35,768 nucleotides of DNA. It comes from Pseudomonas sp. PIC25 (GTDB lineage Bacteria > Pseudomonadota > Gammaproteobacteria > Pseudomonadales > Pseudomonadaceae). How positions within the stretch are numbered: position 1 is the stretch's first letter; each line of letters opens with the position of its first letter. The stretch lies in contig NZ_MUJY01000044.1 in NCBI RefSeq assembly GCF_002286785.1, positions 1 through 35,768 of the forward strand, written 5' to 3'. The notes under the pieces were generated by a model. That model saw only the letters and a program-made list of their open reading frames with translations, was not told the DNA's origin and did not search any database. Shown piece after piece: positions 18,913-26,791 of this stretch. Position numbers and translations under genes: made by a program.

Positions 18913-20955
18913 ATGACGTACCGAGACCACGACACCATGATTTCCCTGCCCCGCTTCCTGTCCGCACGCAAGCAATCCGACGGCGTACTCGGCATTCTCT
19001 GCAGTTCGCGCCAGTTGCCGGAAAAACTCGCCGAGGCGCGCATCAAGCCGACCTATGTCTGCGGTTTCGTCTCGCCGCACATCAGCCTCGACGACGTGGC
19101 ACGCCAGATCGGCCAACGCTTCCCCGGCGCGGTGGTCAGCCTTTGCACCACCGCCGGCGAACTGTGCAGCCAGAACGACCGGCTTTACTGCGGCACCGGC
19201 AACCAGTGGGACCGCATTGCGTTGCAGCTCTTCGATGCCAGCGTCATCGCCGCAGCGGAAATCGTCCACGTTCCCCTGGAGAGCCAGGACATCCGCGGCC
19301 AGGGCAAGCGCCTGACGATGGGCGAACGTATCGCCCGGCTGACCGAGTCGATCAAGCGGCTCAACGTATCGATGGCCATCGACTACCGCGATACCTTGGC
19401 CAACATCCTCTTCGACGGGCTTTCGGCCTCGGAATCCTTCTTCATGGAAGCGCTGTACGAATCCGGGCGCTTCCCCTGCCTGTTCGTCGGCGGCTCCGCC
19501 GGCGGCAAGGGCGACTTTCGCCAGACCCAACTTCATGACGGCAAGCGCAGCTACGAAAACCACGCGTTGATCGTCTTCCTCAAATGCGCGCGGAACATCC
19601 GCTTCGGCGTGTTCAAGAGCCAGAACTTCGAGCCCACGCCGTTCAGCCTCAACGTCCTCAGCGCCTCCCTGGAAGAGCGCTACATCAGCCAGGTGGTGGA
19701 CAACCGCGGCAACATCCGCTCGATGGTCGCCGCCCTCTGCGATACCTTCAAATGCGCACCGGAACAATTGGAAGCGCGACTGGCCGACTACTCCTTCGCC
19801 ATTCGCGTCGGCGAGGAAGTATTCGTCCGCTCCATCGCCCGCATCGACTATGCCCAGGAACGCGTCCACCTGTTCTGCGACGTCGCCCCGGGCGAAGAAC
19901 TCATCATGGTCAAGCGCACCCCGCTGGCCGAATCCACTCGCCGCGACTTCGAGCGCTTCATGCGCAACAAGCCGGGCACGCCGCTGGTGGGCATCCTCAA
20001 CGACTGCATTCTGCGCCGCCTGAACAACGAGCAGGCCCTTGCCGGGATGAACGACGTATTCAAGGGTGCGCCGGTAATCGGTTTCTCCACCTACGGCGAG
20101 ATTCTCGGGCTCAACCTGAACCAGACGCTGACCGCCGTATTCTTCTTCCGCACCGACGATCCGGAAAACTTCCACGACGAATACACCGACAACTTCATCG
20201 GCTACCACAGCGAATTCAAGGCGTTCTTCCTGCGTCGGCAGATCAAGAAACTCGCCGGGCTGAGCCAGGTAGTGGTCAAGCAGATCGAGCAGTTCAAGCG
20301 CCAGGACTACGCCACCAGCCTCGACATCAACGGCCTCGACGAGCACATCCGCCCGGTGTTCCAGGGCCTCGGCGACCTCGGCCACATCCTGCTCGACGCC
20401 CAGCGCCAGCGGGAAAGCATCGCCGAGCAACTGCGCCAGTGCTCCACCGACCTGCACGGTTCGGTGGACGACCTCACCGACACCATCCACCGCCAGGCCG
20501 GCGTCATCGACCAGGCCGGCGGCGCCGTGACCCAACTGGTGAACAAGGCCGACGACGTGGTCGGCAGCGCCCGCGAACTGGCGCAGAACAGCCAGCGCAT
20601 CCAGTCGGTGGTGCAGATCATTCAGCAAATCGCCCAGCAGACCAATCTGCTCGCCCTCAATGCCGCCATCGAGGCCGCGCGCGCCGGCGAACAGGGCCGC
20701 GGCTTCGCCGTGGTCGCCGACGAGGTGCGCCAGCTTGCCGCCAAGACCGGGCAGAATGCCGAGGAAATCAGCCACGACGTCGACCAGCTCGCCACCGCCA
20801 TCCGCCAGGTCGCCCAGCACATCGAGACCCAGTCCGGCGAGGTCGGCGCCCTCACCCAGCTGCTCGACGAACTGAAAAGCTCCAGCGGTGTGACGGCCGA
20901 TACGTCCGAGCGAACCAAGGACGTGGCGAATCGGCTGGTGGATTTGACACGCTAA
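18913..20955 (+). CDS. Soluble chemoreceptor with FIST sensor domains
   Basis: This methyl-accepting chemotaxis protein of about 680 residues has no transmembrane helix and no HAMP domain. A FIST-N region (about 45-250, with [13 protein letters not shown] near 190) and a FIST-C region (about 270-390, ending [20 protein letters not shown]) form the sensor; FIST domains are thought to bind small ligands such as amino acids. The C-terminal third is the signalling coiled coil, with the tip [20 protein letters not shown] intact near 575-595 for CheA/CheW contact. There is no C-terminal CheR pentapeptide. The start could be TTG 18910, ATG 18913 or ATG 18937. It converges with the GTPase/roadblock operon, 41 bp away. 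Confidence 0.9.
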   Translation: MTYRDHDTMISLPRFLSARKQSDGVLGILCSSRQLPEKLAEARIKPTYVCGFVSPHISLDDVARQIGQRFPGAVVSLCTTAGELCSQNDRLYCGTGNQWDRIALQLFDASVIAAAEIVHVPLESQDIRGQGKRLTMGERIARLTESIKRLNVSMAIDYRDTLANILFDGLSASESFFMEALYESGRFPCLFVGGSAGGKGDFRQTQLHDGKRSYENHALIVFLKCARNIRFGVFKSQNFEPTPFSLNVLSASLEERYISQVVDNRGNIRSMVAALCDTFKCAPEQLEARLADYSFAIRVGEEVFVRSIARIDYAQERVHLFCDVAPGEELIMVKRTPLAESTRRDFERFMRNKPGTPLVGILNDCILRRLNNEQALAGMNDVFKGAPVIGFSTYGEILGLNLNQTLTAVFFFRTDDPENFHDEYTDNFIGYHSEFKAFFLRRQIKKLAGLSQVVVKQIEQFKRQDYATSLDINGLDEHIRPVFQGLGDLGHILLDAQRQRESIAEQLRQCSTDLHGSVDDLTDTIHRQAGVIDQAGGAVTQLVNKADDVVGSARELAQNSQRIQSVVQIIQQIAQQTNLLALNAAIEAARAGEQGRGFAVVADEVRQLAAKTGQNAEEISHDVDQLATAIRQVAQHIETQSGEVGALTQLLDELKSSSGVTADTSERTKDVANRLVDLTR

Positions 20956-20962
20956 GGCCGCT

Positions 20963-20987
20963 GGGCGGGATAGATGCCATCTCGCCC
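20963..20987. terminator. Candidate bidirectional terminator hairpin
   Basis: GGGCG (20963-20967) and CGCCC (20983-20987) form the outer stem, and GAT/ATC the inner stem, around AGATGCC. It lies in the 41-bp gap between the convergent chemoreceptor and roadblock genes. No T-tract is present. Confidence 0.4.
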
Positions 20988-20996
20988 GGCGCCCTC

Positions 20997-21437
20997 CTAC
21001 GGCTGTCCGTCCTGGGTCGAACCGAAGCTCGCCGCCACCCTCGTCACGCAGGATTTGGTATGGGCCAGCAACAGGCCAAGGTTGACCTCTTCGGTGGTGT
21101 GCACGGCCAGAAGCATCAGGTTATTCGCCGCCGGCACCTGGACGATGATGATCTTTCCCTTCTTGCCTTGCAGCAGGGTCATTTCGCCGGAATCGCTGTC
21201 GATTTCCCGCAGCATGGTGCCGGACAGCGCCGCCATCGAGCTGGCCATGGCGGCGAGCTTGCCGGCGTTCTGCAGGTCCTTGCCGCGGAACAGGTAAGGA
21301 TGCCCGTCCCGATACGCCAGCAAGGCCAGCGAGATACCGTCTACGTTACGTGCCACCAGTTCGTCCAACGCCCTTTCGCATTGCCGGCGGTCCGGTGTCG
21401 GCAGCATGACGGGAGCGTGTTTTTGCCTGTCAGACAT
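20997..21437 (-). CDS. Roadblock/LC7 domain protein (second, MglB-like)
   Basis: The 146-residue protein is a single roadblock/LC7 domain, the fold of MglB and other partners or GTPase-activating proteins of small Ras-like GTPases. ALDELVARNVDGISLALLAY begins the first helix and strand. LQNAGKLAAMASSMAALSGT is the central helix, and GKIIIVQVPAANNLMLLAVH and TEEVNLGLLLAHTKSC are the later strand and helix. It overlaps the end of the GTPase gene by eight bases and has a GGAG ribosome site inside it, so the two products are made together. I infer direct binding to that GTPase. It is the last gene of the operon. Confidence 0.85.
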   Translation of the reverse strand: MSDRQKHAPVMLPTPDRRQCERALDELVARNVDGISLALLAYRDGHPYLFRGKDLQNAGKLAAMASSMAALSGTMLREIDSDSGEMTLLQGKKGKIIIVQVPAANNLMLLAVHTTEEVNLGLLLAHTKSCVTRVAASFGSTQDGQP

Positions 21438-21972
21438 CGCTGTACTCCGCGCACAGGAAAACCAAGTCGAATATCAGCGCCATGTCTTCGCGGCGACGGG
21501 CGTCCACGACGATCACCGGCCCGACCAGGCCATGCCGGCGCAGCGTCTCCGCCACCTGCTCGCGCAGGGCATCGACATTGCCCTGTACCTTGTTGATCGC
21601 CGCGACGAAAGGTGTTTCCCCGATCCGCCCGGCATAAGTCCGCAGGGTTTCCTCCAGGCCCTCCAGCGGCGCGGCGGACGATGCGTCGATCAGTATCACG
21701 ACGCCGGCCAGATTCTCCGCCACCGTATCGAACATGAAGGTGAACCGGGATTGGCCGGGCAAGCCGTAGAGCAGCAGGCGCTCGTCGTCGCCCAACGACA
21801 TCTCGCCGTAGTCCATCGCCACCGTCGTGGTTTCCTTGATCGCCGCGAGCCCGTCGGTGCAGGCCACGTCGGTGGAAATCACGGAGATGTCGCTGACCGC
21901 ACCGATACAGGTGCTCTTGCCCGAGCCGGGCGCACCGACGAATACAAGCTTGTAGGTTTTTTTTCGGTCCAT
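21430..21972 (-). CDS. Small Ras-like GTPase (MglA/conservon-GTPase type)
   Basis: The 180-residue protein carries a G1 P-loop GAPGSGKST (residues 13-21), a Thr-rich switch I region KETTTVAMDYGEM (47-59), and G3 as LYGLPGQSRFTFMFD (68-82), the PGQ form seen in MglA and Streptomyces conservon GTPases. G4 reads NKVQ (127-130) instead of NKxD, which may loosen guanine selection. G5 may be VVDARRRED. The start at 21972 overlaps the stop of the upstream gene (TGATG), so a much longer in-frame opening is not used. It is flanked by a winged-helix protein and a roadblock protein. I infer a molecular switch working with the two roadblock proteins; its output is unknown. Confidence 0.87.
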   Translation of the reverse strand: MDRKKTYKLVFVGAPGSGKSTCIGAVSDISVISTDVACTDGLAAIKETTTVAMDYGEMSLGDDERLLLYGLPGQSRFTFMFDTVAENLAGVVILIDASSAAPLEGLEETLRTYAGRIGETPFVAAINKVQGNVDALREQVAETLRRHGLVGPVIVVDARRREDMALIFDLVFLCAEYSDV

Positions 21973-22619
21973 CACCGTCGGCCCAGTAAGTTGGCAACGC
22001 GTGCCCCGATACGCCGCCAGAAGCCCGGCCGACGCCCCTCTTTCACGCTGTCCAGGGTCTCGATATCGACCCGGACGCTCACGACCTTGCGCTCCTGCAG
22101 GATATCTAGACAGGCCATGACCTCGGCCTCCGGCAAATCGCAGCGTTGCGCGATCTGCGCTGCCGACAGGCAATTCGTGCGAATGGCCGCCAGGATGCGC
22201 CACCATTCTTTCGGCCATTCGCGGAATTCCGCCGGCCACTCGGCCAGCGCGAAACGGTGTACCTCGCTTTCCAGCTCCCGCCGGGATGGCCGGGAACGAT
22301 CGAAGGCACGCCGCTCGCCCTCCTGCAACAACGCCAGCACCTCATAGCCCCGAAAAGGCCGATGGAGCGTGCCCGCCACATGGAGGCGGGGGTGGCGGGC
22401 ACAGCCGACGGCATGGATGCCCTTGCCCACCAGCGCCTCGAGCAGAGGGCCACCTGCCGAGTCGTCGAGATTCACCACGACGACGTCGGAAACCGAGGAA
22501 GGGTCCGTATCCACCCGCCATTCGCGATCCAGGTATTTCCGGATCAAGGGCAGGATGGATAACAGGGCCTTGAGCTGATCCTCGTCGAACAACAGACATG
22601 TAACTGACAATTCCGACAT
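21972..22619 (-). CDS. Unrecognised protein with probable C-terminal winged helix
   Basis: I do not recognise this 215-residue protein. Residues 1-95 alternate strands and helices (CLLFDEDQLKALLSILPLIR, SDVVVVNLDDSAGGPLLEAL, GIHAVGCARHPRLHV), resembling a Rossmann- or receiver-like half-domain, but no phosphoacceptor pattern is clear. Residues about 140-185 (WWRILAAIRTNCLSAAQIAQ, then CDLPEAEVMACLDILQERKV) look like a winged helix. The tail is basic (RRPGFWRRIGARVANLLGRR). The start at 22619 gives a compact gene; an open frame continues further upstream but overlaps the roadblock gene. It lies 38 bp after that gene and is coupled to the GTPase start. It may be an adaptor or DNA-binding output. 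Confidence 0.65.
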   Translation of the reverse strand: MSELSVTCLLFDEDQLKALLSILPLIRKYLDREWRVDTDPSSVSDVVVVNLDDSAGGPLLEALVGKGIHAVGCARHPRLHVAGTLHRPFRGYEVLALLQEGERRAFDRSRPSRRELESEVHRFALAEWPAEFREWPKEWWRILAAIRTNCLSAAQIAQRCDLPEAEVMACLDILQERKVVSVRVDIETLDSVKEGRRPGFWRRIGARVANLLGRR

Positions 22620-22657
22620 ATCTCTCGACCGGATGGCCTCTGTCTCGTTTCGCGCGG

Positions 22658-23062
22658 TCAGACGGAAGCGTCGATCGCAGCCATGGCGGCGCGCGAACGT
22701 ACGATCACCATGCCGATGTTGGCCGACGCGCGGGTCACAAACACCGCCACATGGTTCTCGTCCTTCTTCGAACGCAGGAACACGTGCAGCAGGTTGGTGC
22801 TGAACACGATGATTTCCTGGAAGTAATGGGACTTGCGGTCGGTGATGCCGCGGCTGCGGTCGAACAGCTTCTCGATCTCCACGACATTGCGGCCCTGGAA
22901 CAGGTCGCTGGTGGCGGCGGCGACCAGATCGAGTACCTCGCCGGGATGGGAATCGACGGTCTTCACGCCCAGCAGCATGCCGGTGGACATATCCACGAAA
23001 CCGCTGGCGACGCACTCGGGAATGCTGGTTTGCGCCTGGGTAAGTGCTTGATCTAGGGACAT
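22658..23062 (-). CDS. Roadblock-like protein (first of two)
   Basis: The 134-residue protein looks like a divergent roadblock/LC7 domain. ECVASGFVDMSTGMLLGVKT forms a strand hairpin, GEVLDLVAAATSDLFQGRNV the first long helix, SHYFQEIIVFSTNLLHVFLR the central strands, and HVAVFVTRASANIGMVIVRS the final strand and helix. The start at 23062 has AGGAG eight bases upstream; the ATG two codons earlier (23068) would leave only two bases. It begins 11 bp after the stop of the ABC-phosphatase fusion. Having two different roadblock proteins with one GTPase suggests a heteromeric regulator or two separate partners. The fold is inferred from pattern only. Confidence 0.7.
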   Translation of the reverse strand: MSLDQALTQAQTSIPECVASGFVDMSTGMLLGVKTVDSHPGEVLDLVAAATSDLFQGRNVVEIEKLFDRSRGITDRKSHYFQEIIVFSTNLLHVFLRSKKDENHVAVFVTRASANIGMVIVRSRAAMAAIDASV

Positions 23063-23073
23063 CTTCATTTCTC

Positions 23074-24198
23074 CTATGAATGGCTCGACACGGCCGAGAG
23101 GTGCCCATCGCTGAGGCGATCGGCGAATTGGTGCAAAAAATGCGTCTGTGTCTGGCTCTGGATGGCATAGGCCTGCGTGCCGCGCACCCGGGCAATGGCG
23201 GAGGCGACTGGCTCGCCATACCAGAGCAATACCGTCGCGATGGCGGTACCCGTCCGGCCCAGGCCTCCGCGGCAGTGGAAGGCGATGCCTTCGTTGCGGG
23301 CGACCGCCTCCTCGGCCAGGCGGCAGAACGCCAATGCCTGGTCGAAGTCAGGCGCATCCATGTCGGATATGTGGAAATGGTGGTGAACGATGCCGAAGGA
23401 CGAGCAACTCCGCGCGAGGGCGGGCACTTCCTCCTCCAGCGTCACCAGATGGCGGACACCGGCGTCCGCCAGTTGACGGAACTGCCGCTCGGCCGGCGCC
23501 ACCAGCCCGGGACGGCTCATACCGCACAGCACGCCCGGCACGACCCACCAGATGCCATCGACGGATTGCTCGCGGCTGCGCGAGCCGAAACCGGCCAGGT
23601 GGCCGGTCTCCACATAATGCCTGCCCGCCTCCGTACGCGGTTGCGCGAACAGGCGATCGGAACGGCCGGCTTCCACCACCGCGCCGGCATCGAATATCGC
23701 ACTCATGCCGCCCAGGGCCAGGCAATCGCGCCGGTCATGCGTCGCCATCAGCACGAAGGACCGCTCCGACAACGGCTTCAACCAGGCCCTCGCCTGGAGG
23801 GCGTCGTCTTCGGTCATGCCAGCGGTCGGTTCGTCGAGCACATACAGCGAGCGCGGGACGTCGACGAATGTGCGCAGCGCCCGCAGCCTGCTCGCACTCC
23901 AGGCCCGTCGCTCCGCGTCGCCGTGCGGCCTGCGCACACCAGCCTCGATGCCCGTATGTTGTCGATACCAGCCGACACCCCGCGGGGCGGTATGGCAGGG
24001 CAAGCCATCCAGCAAGGCCGCTCCGCTCACCGACATGCCAGCGTCGAGCTCGCCGACGACGGCCTGCAACAAGGAGGATTTGCCCGCGCCGCCGGGCCCG
24101 ATCAGCGTCAACGCCCCGGGGCTCGTTACCGACAGATACAGACTGCGAACGACAGGCTTGCCCGACCTGGCGACGCTGAGCTTCCGAACTTCAAACAC
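23074..24198 (-). CDS. ABC-type ATPase fused to a dual-specificity phosphatase
   Basis: This protein of about 374 residues joins two catalytic domains. The N-terminal half is an ABC ATPase: Walker A GPGGAGKSS (34-42), a possible Q-loop in WYRQHTG, Walker B LYVLDEPTAG (118-127) and switch His in ATHDRRD (154). The helical subdomain is very short, and WSASR stands where LSGGQ should be. The C-terminal half is a dual-specificity/tyrosine phosphatase with the complete loop HCRGGLGRTGT (Cys309, Arg315) and an upstream HISDMDAPDF general-acid loop. No permease gene is near, so transport is unlikely. GTG at 24198 has AGGTG six bases upstream; GTG at 24207 is the alternative. It leads the GTPase/roadblock operon. 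Confidence 0.82.
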   Translation of the reverse strand: MFEVRKLSVARSGKPVVRSLYLSVTSPGALTLIGPGGAGKSSLLQAVVGELDAGMSVSGAALLDGLPCHTAPRGVGWYRQHTGIEAGVRRPHGDAERRAWSASRLRALRTFVDVPRSLYVLDEPTAGMTEDDALQARAWLKPLSERSFVLMATHDRRDCLALGGMSAIFDAGAVVEAGRSDRLFAQPRTEAGRHYVETGHLAGFGSRSREQSVDGIWWVVPGVLCGMSRPGLVAPAERQFRQLADAGVRHLVTLEEEVPALARSCSSFGIVHHHFHISDMDAPDFDQALAFCRLAEEAVARNEGIAFHCRGGLGRTGTAIATVLLWYGEPVASAIARVRGTQAYAIQSQTQTHFLHQFADRLSDGHLSAVSSHS

Positions 24199-24207
24199 GC
24201 ACAGCAC

Positions 24208-24458
24208 CTAGTGGCCGGATCCAAGGGATCGTTCGCAAGAACGAGTTCCGTTAGCGACAGGCTCTTATGGAATTAGGAGGAGTTCGGAATTTTTACCGTC
24301 TCGATCAGAACCCGTACAAGTGGACAATTAACGGGATGTGAGGGACCTTTCGCCGTAGTTGGCAAACTTATCGAGACATGGAATACAAATAAACAGAGAG
24401 GTAAGTCACGCTTTTTCACAATCAACACGCGAAAAGGCCCGTCCTCAGGCCTCCCATG
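24208..24458. promoter_or_regulatory. AT-richer leader and promoter region of the GTPase/roadblock operon
   Basis: This 251-bp stretch is less GC-rich than its surroundings and has no gene. Near the operon start, GATCC-AAG-GGATC and GTTC-GCAA-GAAC (24229-24242 region) can form two small hairpins in the leader. A weak TTGTAC-18-TAAAAA pair on the minus strand is the best promoter guess. It probably carries the start site for the operon. Confidence 0.35.
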
Positions 24459-24590
24459 CCATTCATCACATCATTGCGGTCAAAGCATCCGCCAGCGCCT
24501 CGACGGCGAGCGAACCCGACGCGGCAAATGGGGTGTCTGTAATCCATAGATCGTCGAAACGAAGGAGATTGTCAGACGTGATCCAGCGAG
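24459..24590 (-). pseudogene. Decayed duplicate of the neighbouring LysR gene tail
   Basis: Bases 24459-24543 repeat 24650-24735 (the 3' end of the LysR gene) almost exactly, with a one-base loss in the run GCGAGGCG that breaks the frame. Bases 24544-24590 then resemble 24879-24924 of the same gene, so about 140 bp between are missing. The remnant still encodes LLRFDDL and LAVEALADALTAMM, against LRFDDL and LAVEALTDALPAMM in the intact gene. It is the leftover of a tandem LysR duplication. Confidence 0.75.
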
Positions 24591-24656
24591 ACGAACCACA
24601 CGCTCTCGCTGGAAAAGCGCGTAAAGCCGTCAGCAAGCCGCCGCCGCTACCATTCA

Positions 24657-25553
24657 TCACATCATTGCAGGCAAAGCGTCCGTCAGCGCCTCGACGGCGA
24701 GGCGAACCCGACGCGGTAAATGGGGGGCCTGTAACCACAGGGCATGGGCATCGTAGAGAAACGCCGGATGCTCCGGCAGCAACTGCACGAGCGCACCGGA
24801 GGCGATGCGCTCACGAACCAGCCAGGAAGGTAGCCAGGCAAGCCCCATCCCCAGTATGGCGGCCTCGGCAACCGCATCCAGATCGTCAAAACGAAGGCGA
24901 TTGGCAGGTGTGATTTCCAGCGGCGGCTGGTCTTCCTGTGGAAACAGCCAAGGGCGGATGCGCCCGGATCGCCGATAAATAACGGCTTGGTGCCCCGCCA
25001 GCTCCTCCACCCGCTGCGGCCGGCCGTGCTGCTCGAGATAAGCGGGCGCCGCACACACCAGCATGCGCTGACGCGCCACGCGGCGGGCGACCAGACCGGG
25101 CTTTTCCTCTGGATCGCCGGTGCGAATGGCGAGGTCGTAGCCGTCCTCGGCCAGATCGGAGAAGCGGTCGCTGAAAGACAGGTCCAGCTCCAGCGCCGGG
25201 TACTGCTGCGCCAGCTTCAGCAACACAGGCGCCACGCAGCGACGACCGAAGTGCACGGGCATGGTGACGCGCAACCGGCCGCGCGGCTCGGCCAGTTGGT
25301 CGGCCACCAGCGCATCCGCTGCTTCCGCCTCGGCCAACACCACCCGGCAGCGTTCGTAATAGGCACGACCGAAATCCGTGAGGCTCTGGCGGCGAGTGGT
25401 CCGGGTCAGGAGGCGTACGCCCAGGCGTTCCTCAAGAAAACGCACATGCTTGCCCACCATGGGCCCGGACAACTCAAGCGCCTCGGCAGCCGCGGTGAAC
25501 GAACCAAGATCCACGGCCTTGACGAACACTGCCATGCTGGTGAGGCGATCCAT
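24657..25553 (-). CDS. LysR-family transcriptional regulator
   Basis: The 298-residue protein begins MDRLTSMAVFVKAVDLGSFT with the winged helix continuing to LGVRLLTRTTRRQSLTDFG (residues 1-65), the AaeR/PgrR-like group. An effector domain follows. Length is normal. It is divergent from the MDR oxidoreductase gene at 25657 and is the likely regulator of that gene. Its last 85 bp are repeated in a broken copy immediately downstream, showing a past tandem duplication. The inducer is unknown. Confidence 0.92.
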   Translation of the reverse strand: MDRLTSMAVFVKAVDLGSFTAAAEALELSGPMVGKHVRFLEERLGVRLLTRTTRRQSLTDFGRAYYERCRVVLAEAEAADALVADQLAEPRGRLRVTMPVHFGRRCVAPVLLKLAQQYPALELDLSFSDRFSDLAEDGYDLAIRTGDPEEKPGLVARRVARQRMLVCAAPAYLEQHGRPQRVEELAGHQAVIYRRSGRIRPWLFPQEDQPPLEITPANRLRFDDLDAVAEAAILGMGLAWLPSWLVRERIASGALVQLLPEHPAFLYDAHALWLQAPHLPRRVRLAVEALTDALPAMM

Positions 25554-25656
25554 ATTGGAAACTCCTGGTTTCGACTGTTCTGGCTGGACGGCGATTTATC
25601 CGCCGATACGGCATCGCCATAGTTTATTCGGTCCTTTCAATTTGGAGTCGAACACC
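25554..25656. promoter_or_regulatory. Divergent promoter/operator region, LysR and MDR oxidoreductase
   Basis: Within this 103-bp spacer TATC (25597-25600) and GATA (25605-25608) form a short dyad inside a larger one, GGCGAT (25590-25595) with ATCGCC (25613-25618). It is the probable LysR binding region. A TTTGGAG ribosome site precedes the oxidoreductase ATG. Confidence 0.45.
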
Positions 25657-26646
25657 ATGGCACGCGTCGTCCGCTTTCACCAACTCGGCGGTCCCGAGGT
25701 TCTGCGCATCGAGCATGTCGACGTACCGGAGCCCGGCCAGGGCGAAGTCCGGATTCGCGTCAAGGCATTGGGCCTGAACCGGGCCGAAGCGCTGCTACGC
25801 GCTGGGACCTACATCGAAACGCCAACCTTTCCGTCGAGCCTCGGCCTCGAAGCGGCGGGCCTCATCGAAGCGGTCGGCCCCGGTGTGCAAGGGCTCGTGC
25901 CGGGCGACGCGGTCAGCCTGGTGCCGCCGCAATCGATGGTCCGCTGGCCCACCTATGGCGAGCGCATCAACATGCCCGCCGAACTGGTGGTCAAGCACCC
26001 GGCGGCACTCGACTGGGACACGGCCGCCGCCACCTGGATGCCCTACCTGACCGCGTATGGCGCCCTGATCGACCTCGCCGGGCTCCGCCGGGGCGACTTC
26101 GTGGTGGTGACAGCAGCCTCCAGCAGCGTCGGCGTGGCGGCGATCCAGATCGCTAACCGGGTGGGGGCGATACCGATAGCGGTGACGCGGACCTCCGCCA
26201 AGAAACAGGCCCTGCTCGAACAAGGCGCAGCGCATGTGGTGGCGTCGGGCGAAGAGGACCTGGCCGCTCGGCTGGCGGAAATCAGCGGCACCCAGGGCGT
26301 GCGGGTCGTACTCGACCCGATCGGCGGCCCGATTGTCGAACCCCTGACCGCAGCCATGGCAGAGGGTGGCATCTTCATCGAATATGGCGGCCTGAGCCCC
26401 GAGCCCACGCCCTTCCCCTTGTTCGCCGTGCTGAGCAAGCGGCTGACCCTGCGCGGCTACCTCGTCCATGAGATCACCGGCGACCCGGTCCGCCTGGACG
26501 CCGCCAAGCGCTTCATCCTCGAAGGGTTGGAGTCCGGCGCGCTACGGCCGGTGATCGCCAGGACCTTCGCCTTCGACCAGATCGTCGAGGCGCATCGCTA
26601 CCTGGAGTCCAACGAGCAGTTCGGCAAGATCGTGGTGAGAGTCTGA
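25657..26646 (+). CDS. MDR-family NAD(P)H-dependent oxidoreductase (quinone reductase-like)
   Basis: The 329-residue protein is a medium-chain dehydrogenase/reductase of the quinone-oxidoreductase type. The GroES-like N-terminal domain is residues 1 to about 125 (LGLEAAGLIEAVGPGVQGLV). The nucleotide-binding domain carries AASSSVGVAAIQIANRVGAI near 150-169. The structural-zinc cysteine cluster of alcohol dehydrogenases is absent. The start at 25657 is chosen because the family N-terminus begins MARVVRFHQLGGPEVL and has GGAG upstream. Such enzymes reduce quinones or enals, often for detoxification. It is probably controlled by the divergent LysR. Confidence 0.9.
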   Translation: MARVVRFHQLGGPEVLRIEHVDVPEPGQGEVRIRVKALGLNRAEALLRAGTYIETPTFPSSLGLEAAGLIEAVGPGVQGLVPGDAVSLVPPQSMVRWPTYGERINMPAELVVKHPAALDWDTAAATWMPYLTAYGALIDLAGLRRGDFVVVTAASSSVGVAAIQIANRVGAIPIAVTRTSAKKQALLEQGAAHVVASGEEDLAARLAEISGTQGVRVVLDPIGGPIVEPLTAAMAEGGIFIEYGGLSPEPTPFPLFAVLSKRLTLRGYLVHEITGDPVRLDAAKRFILEGLESGALRPVIARTFAFDQIVEAHRYLESNEQFGKIVVRV

Positions 26647-26791
26647 TTGGATTGCCCCGATCATGGCCCAGTCCGAAACACCAATCTTGGCACTGGGTCA
26701 CCGGGCCAAGGCTGCGTAGATTTCGCTTCACCGGCCACGGTTGTTCTGCAAGCGCAGACGGACGTCGGTATCCCTTCCCTCTTATCAGTGA

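Noticed and set aside
18781-20820. Minus-strand open frame of 679 codons opposite the FIST chemoreceptor
   Set aside because: Low-complexity Val/Ala/Gly/Asp composition, antisense to a protein with clear FIST and MCP motifs.
23074-24198. ABC transporter ATPase annotation
   Set aside because: The signature motif is missing, the helical subdomain is shortened, a phosphatase is fused and no permease or binding protein is nearby.
24256-24266. TAAGAGCCTGT on the minus strand, the same as the left end of the 52-bp element with its TAA
   Set aside because: Only 11 bases match and no partner end is found nearby, so it may be chance; not called as a second element.
26667-26706. GGCCCAGT/ACTGGGTC inverted repeat after the MDR oxidoreductase gene
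   Set aside because: The loop is long, there is one wobble and no T-tract; too weak to call a terminator.
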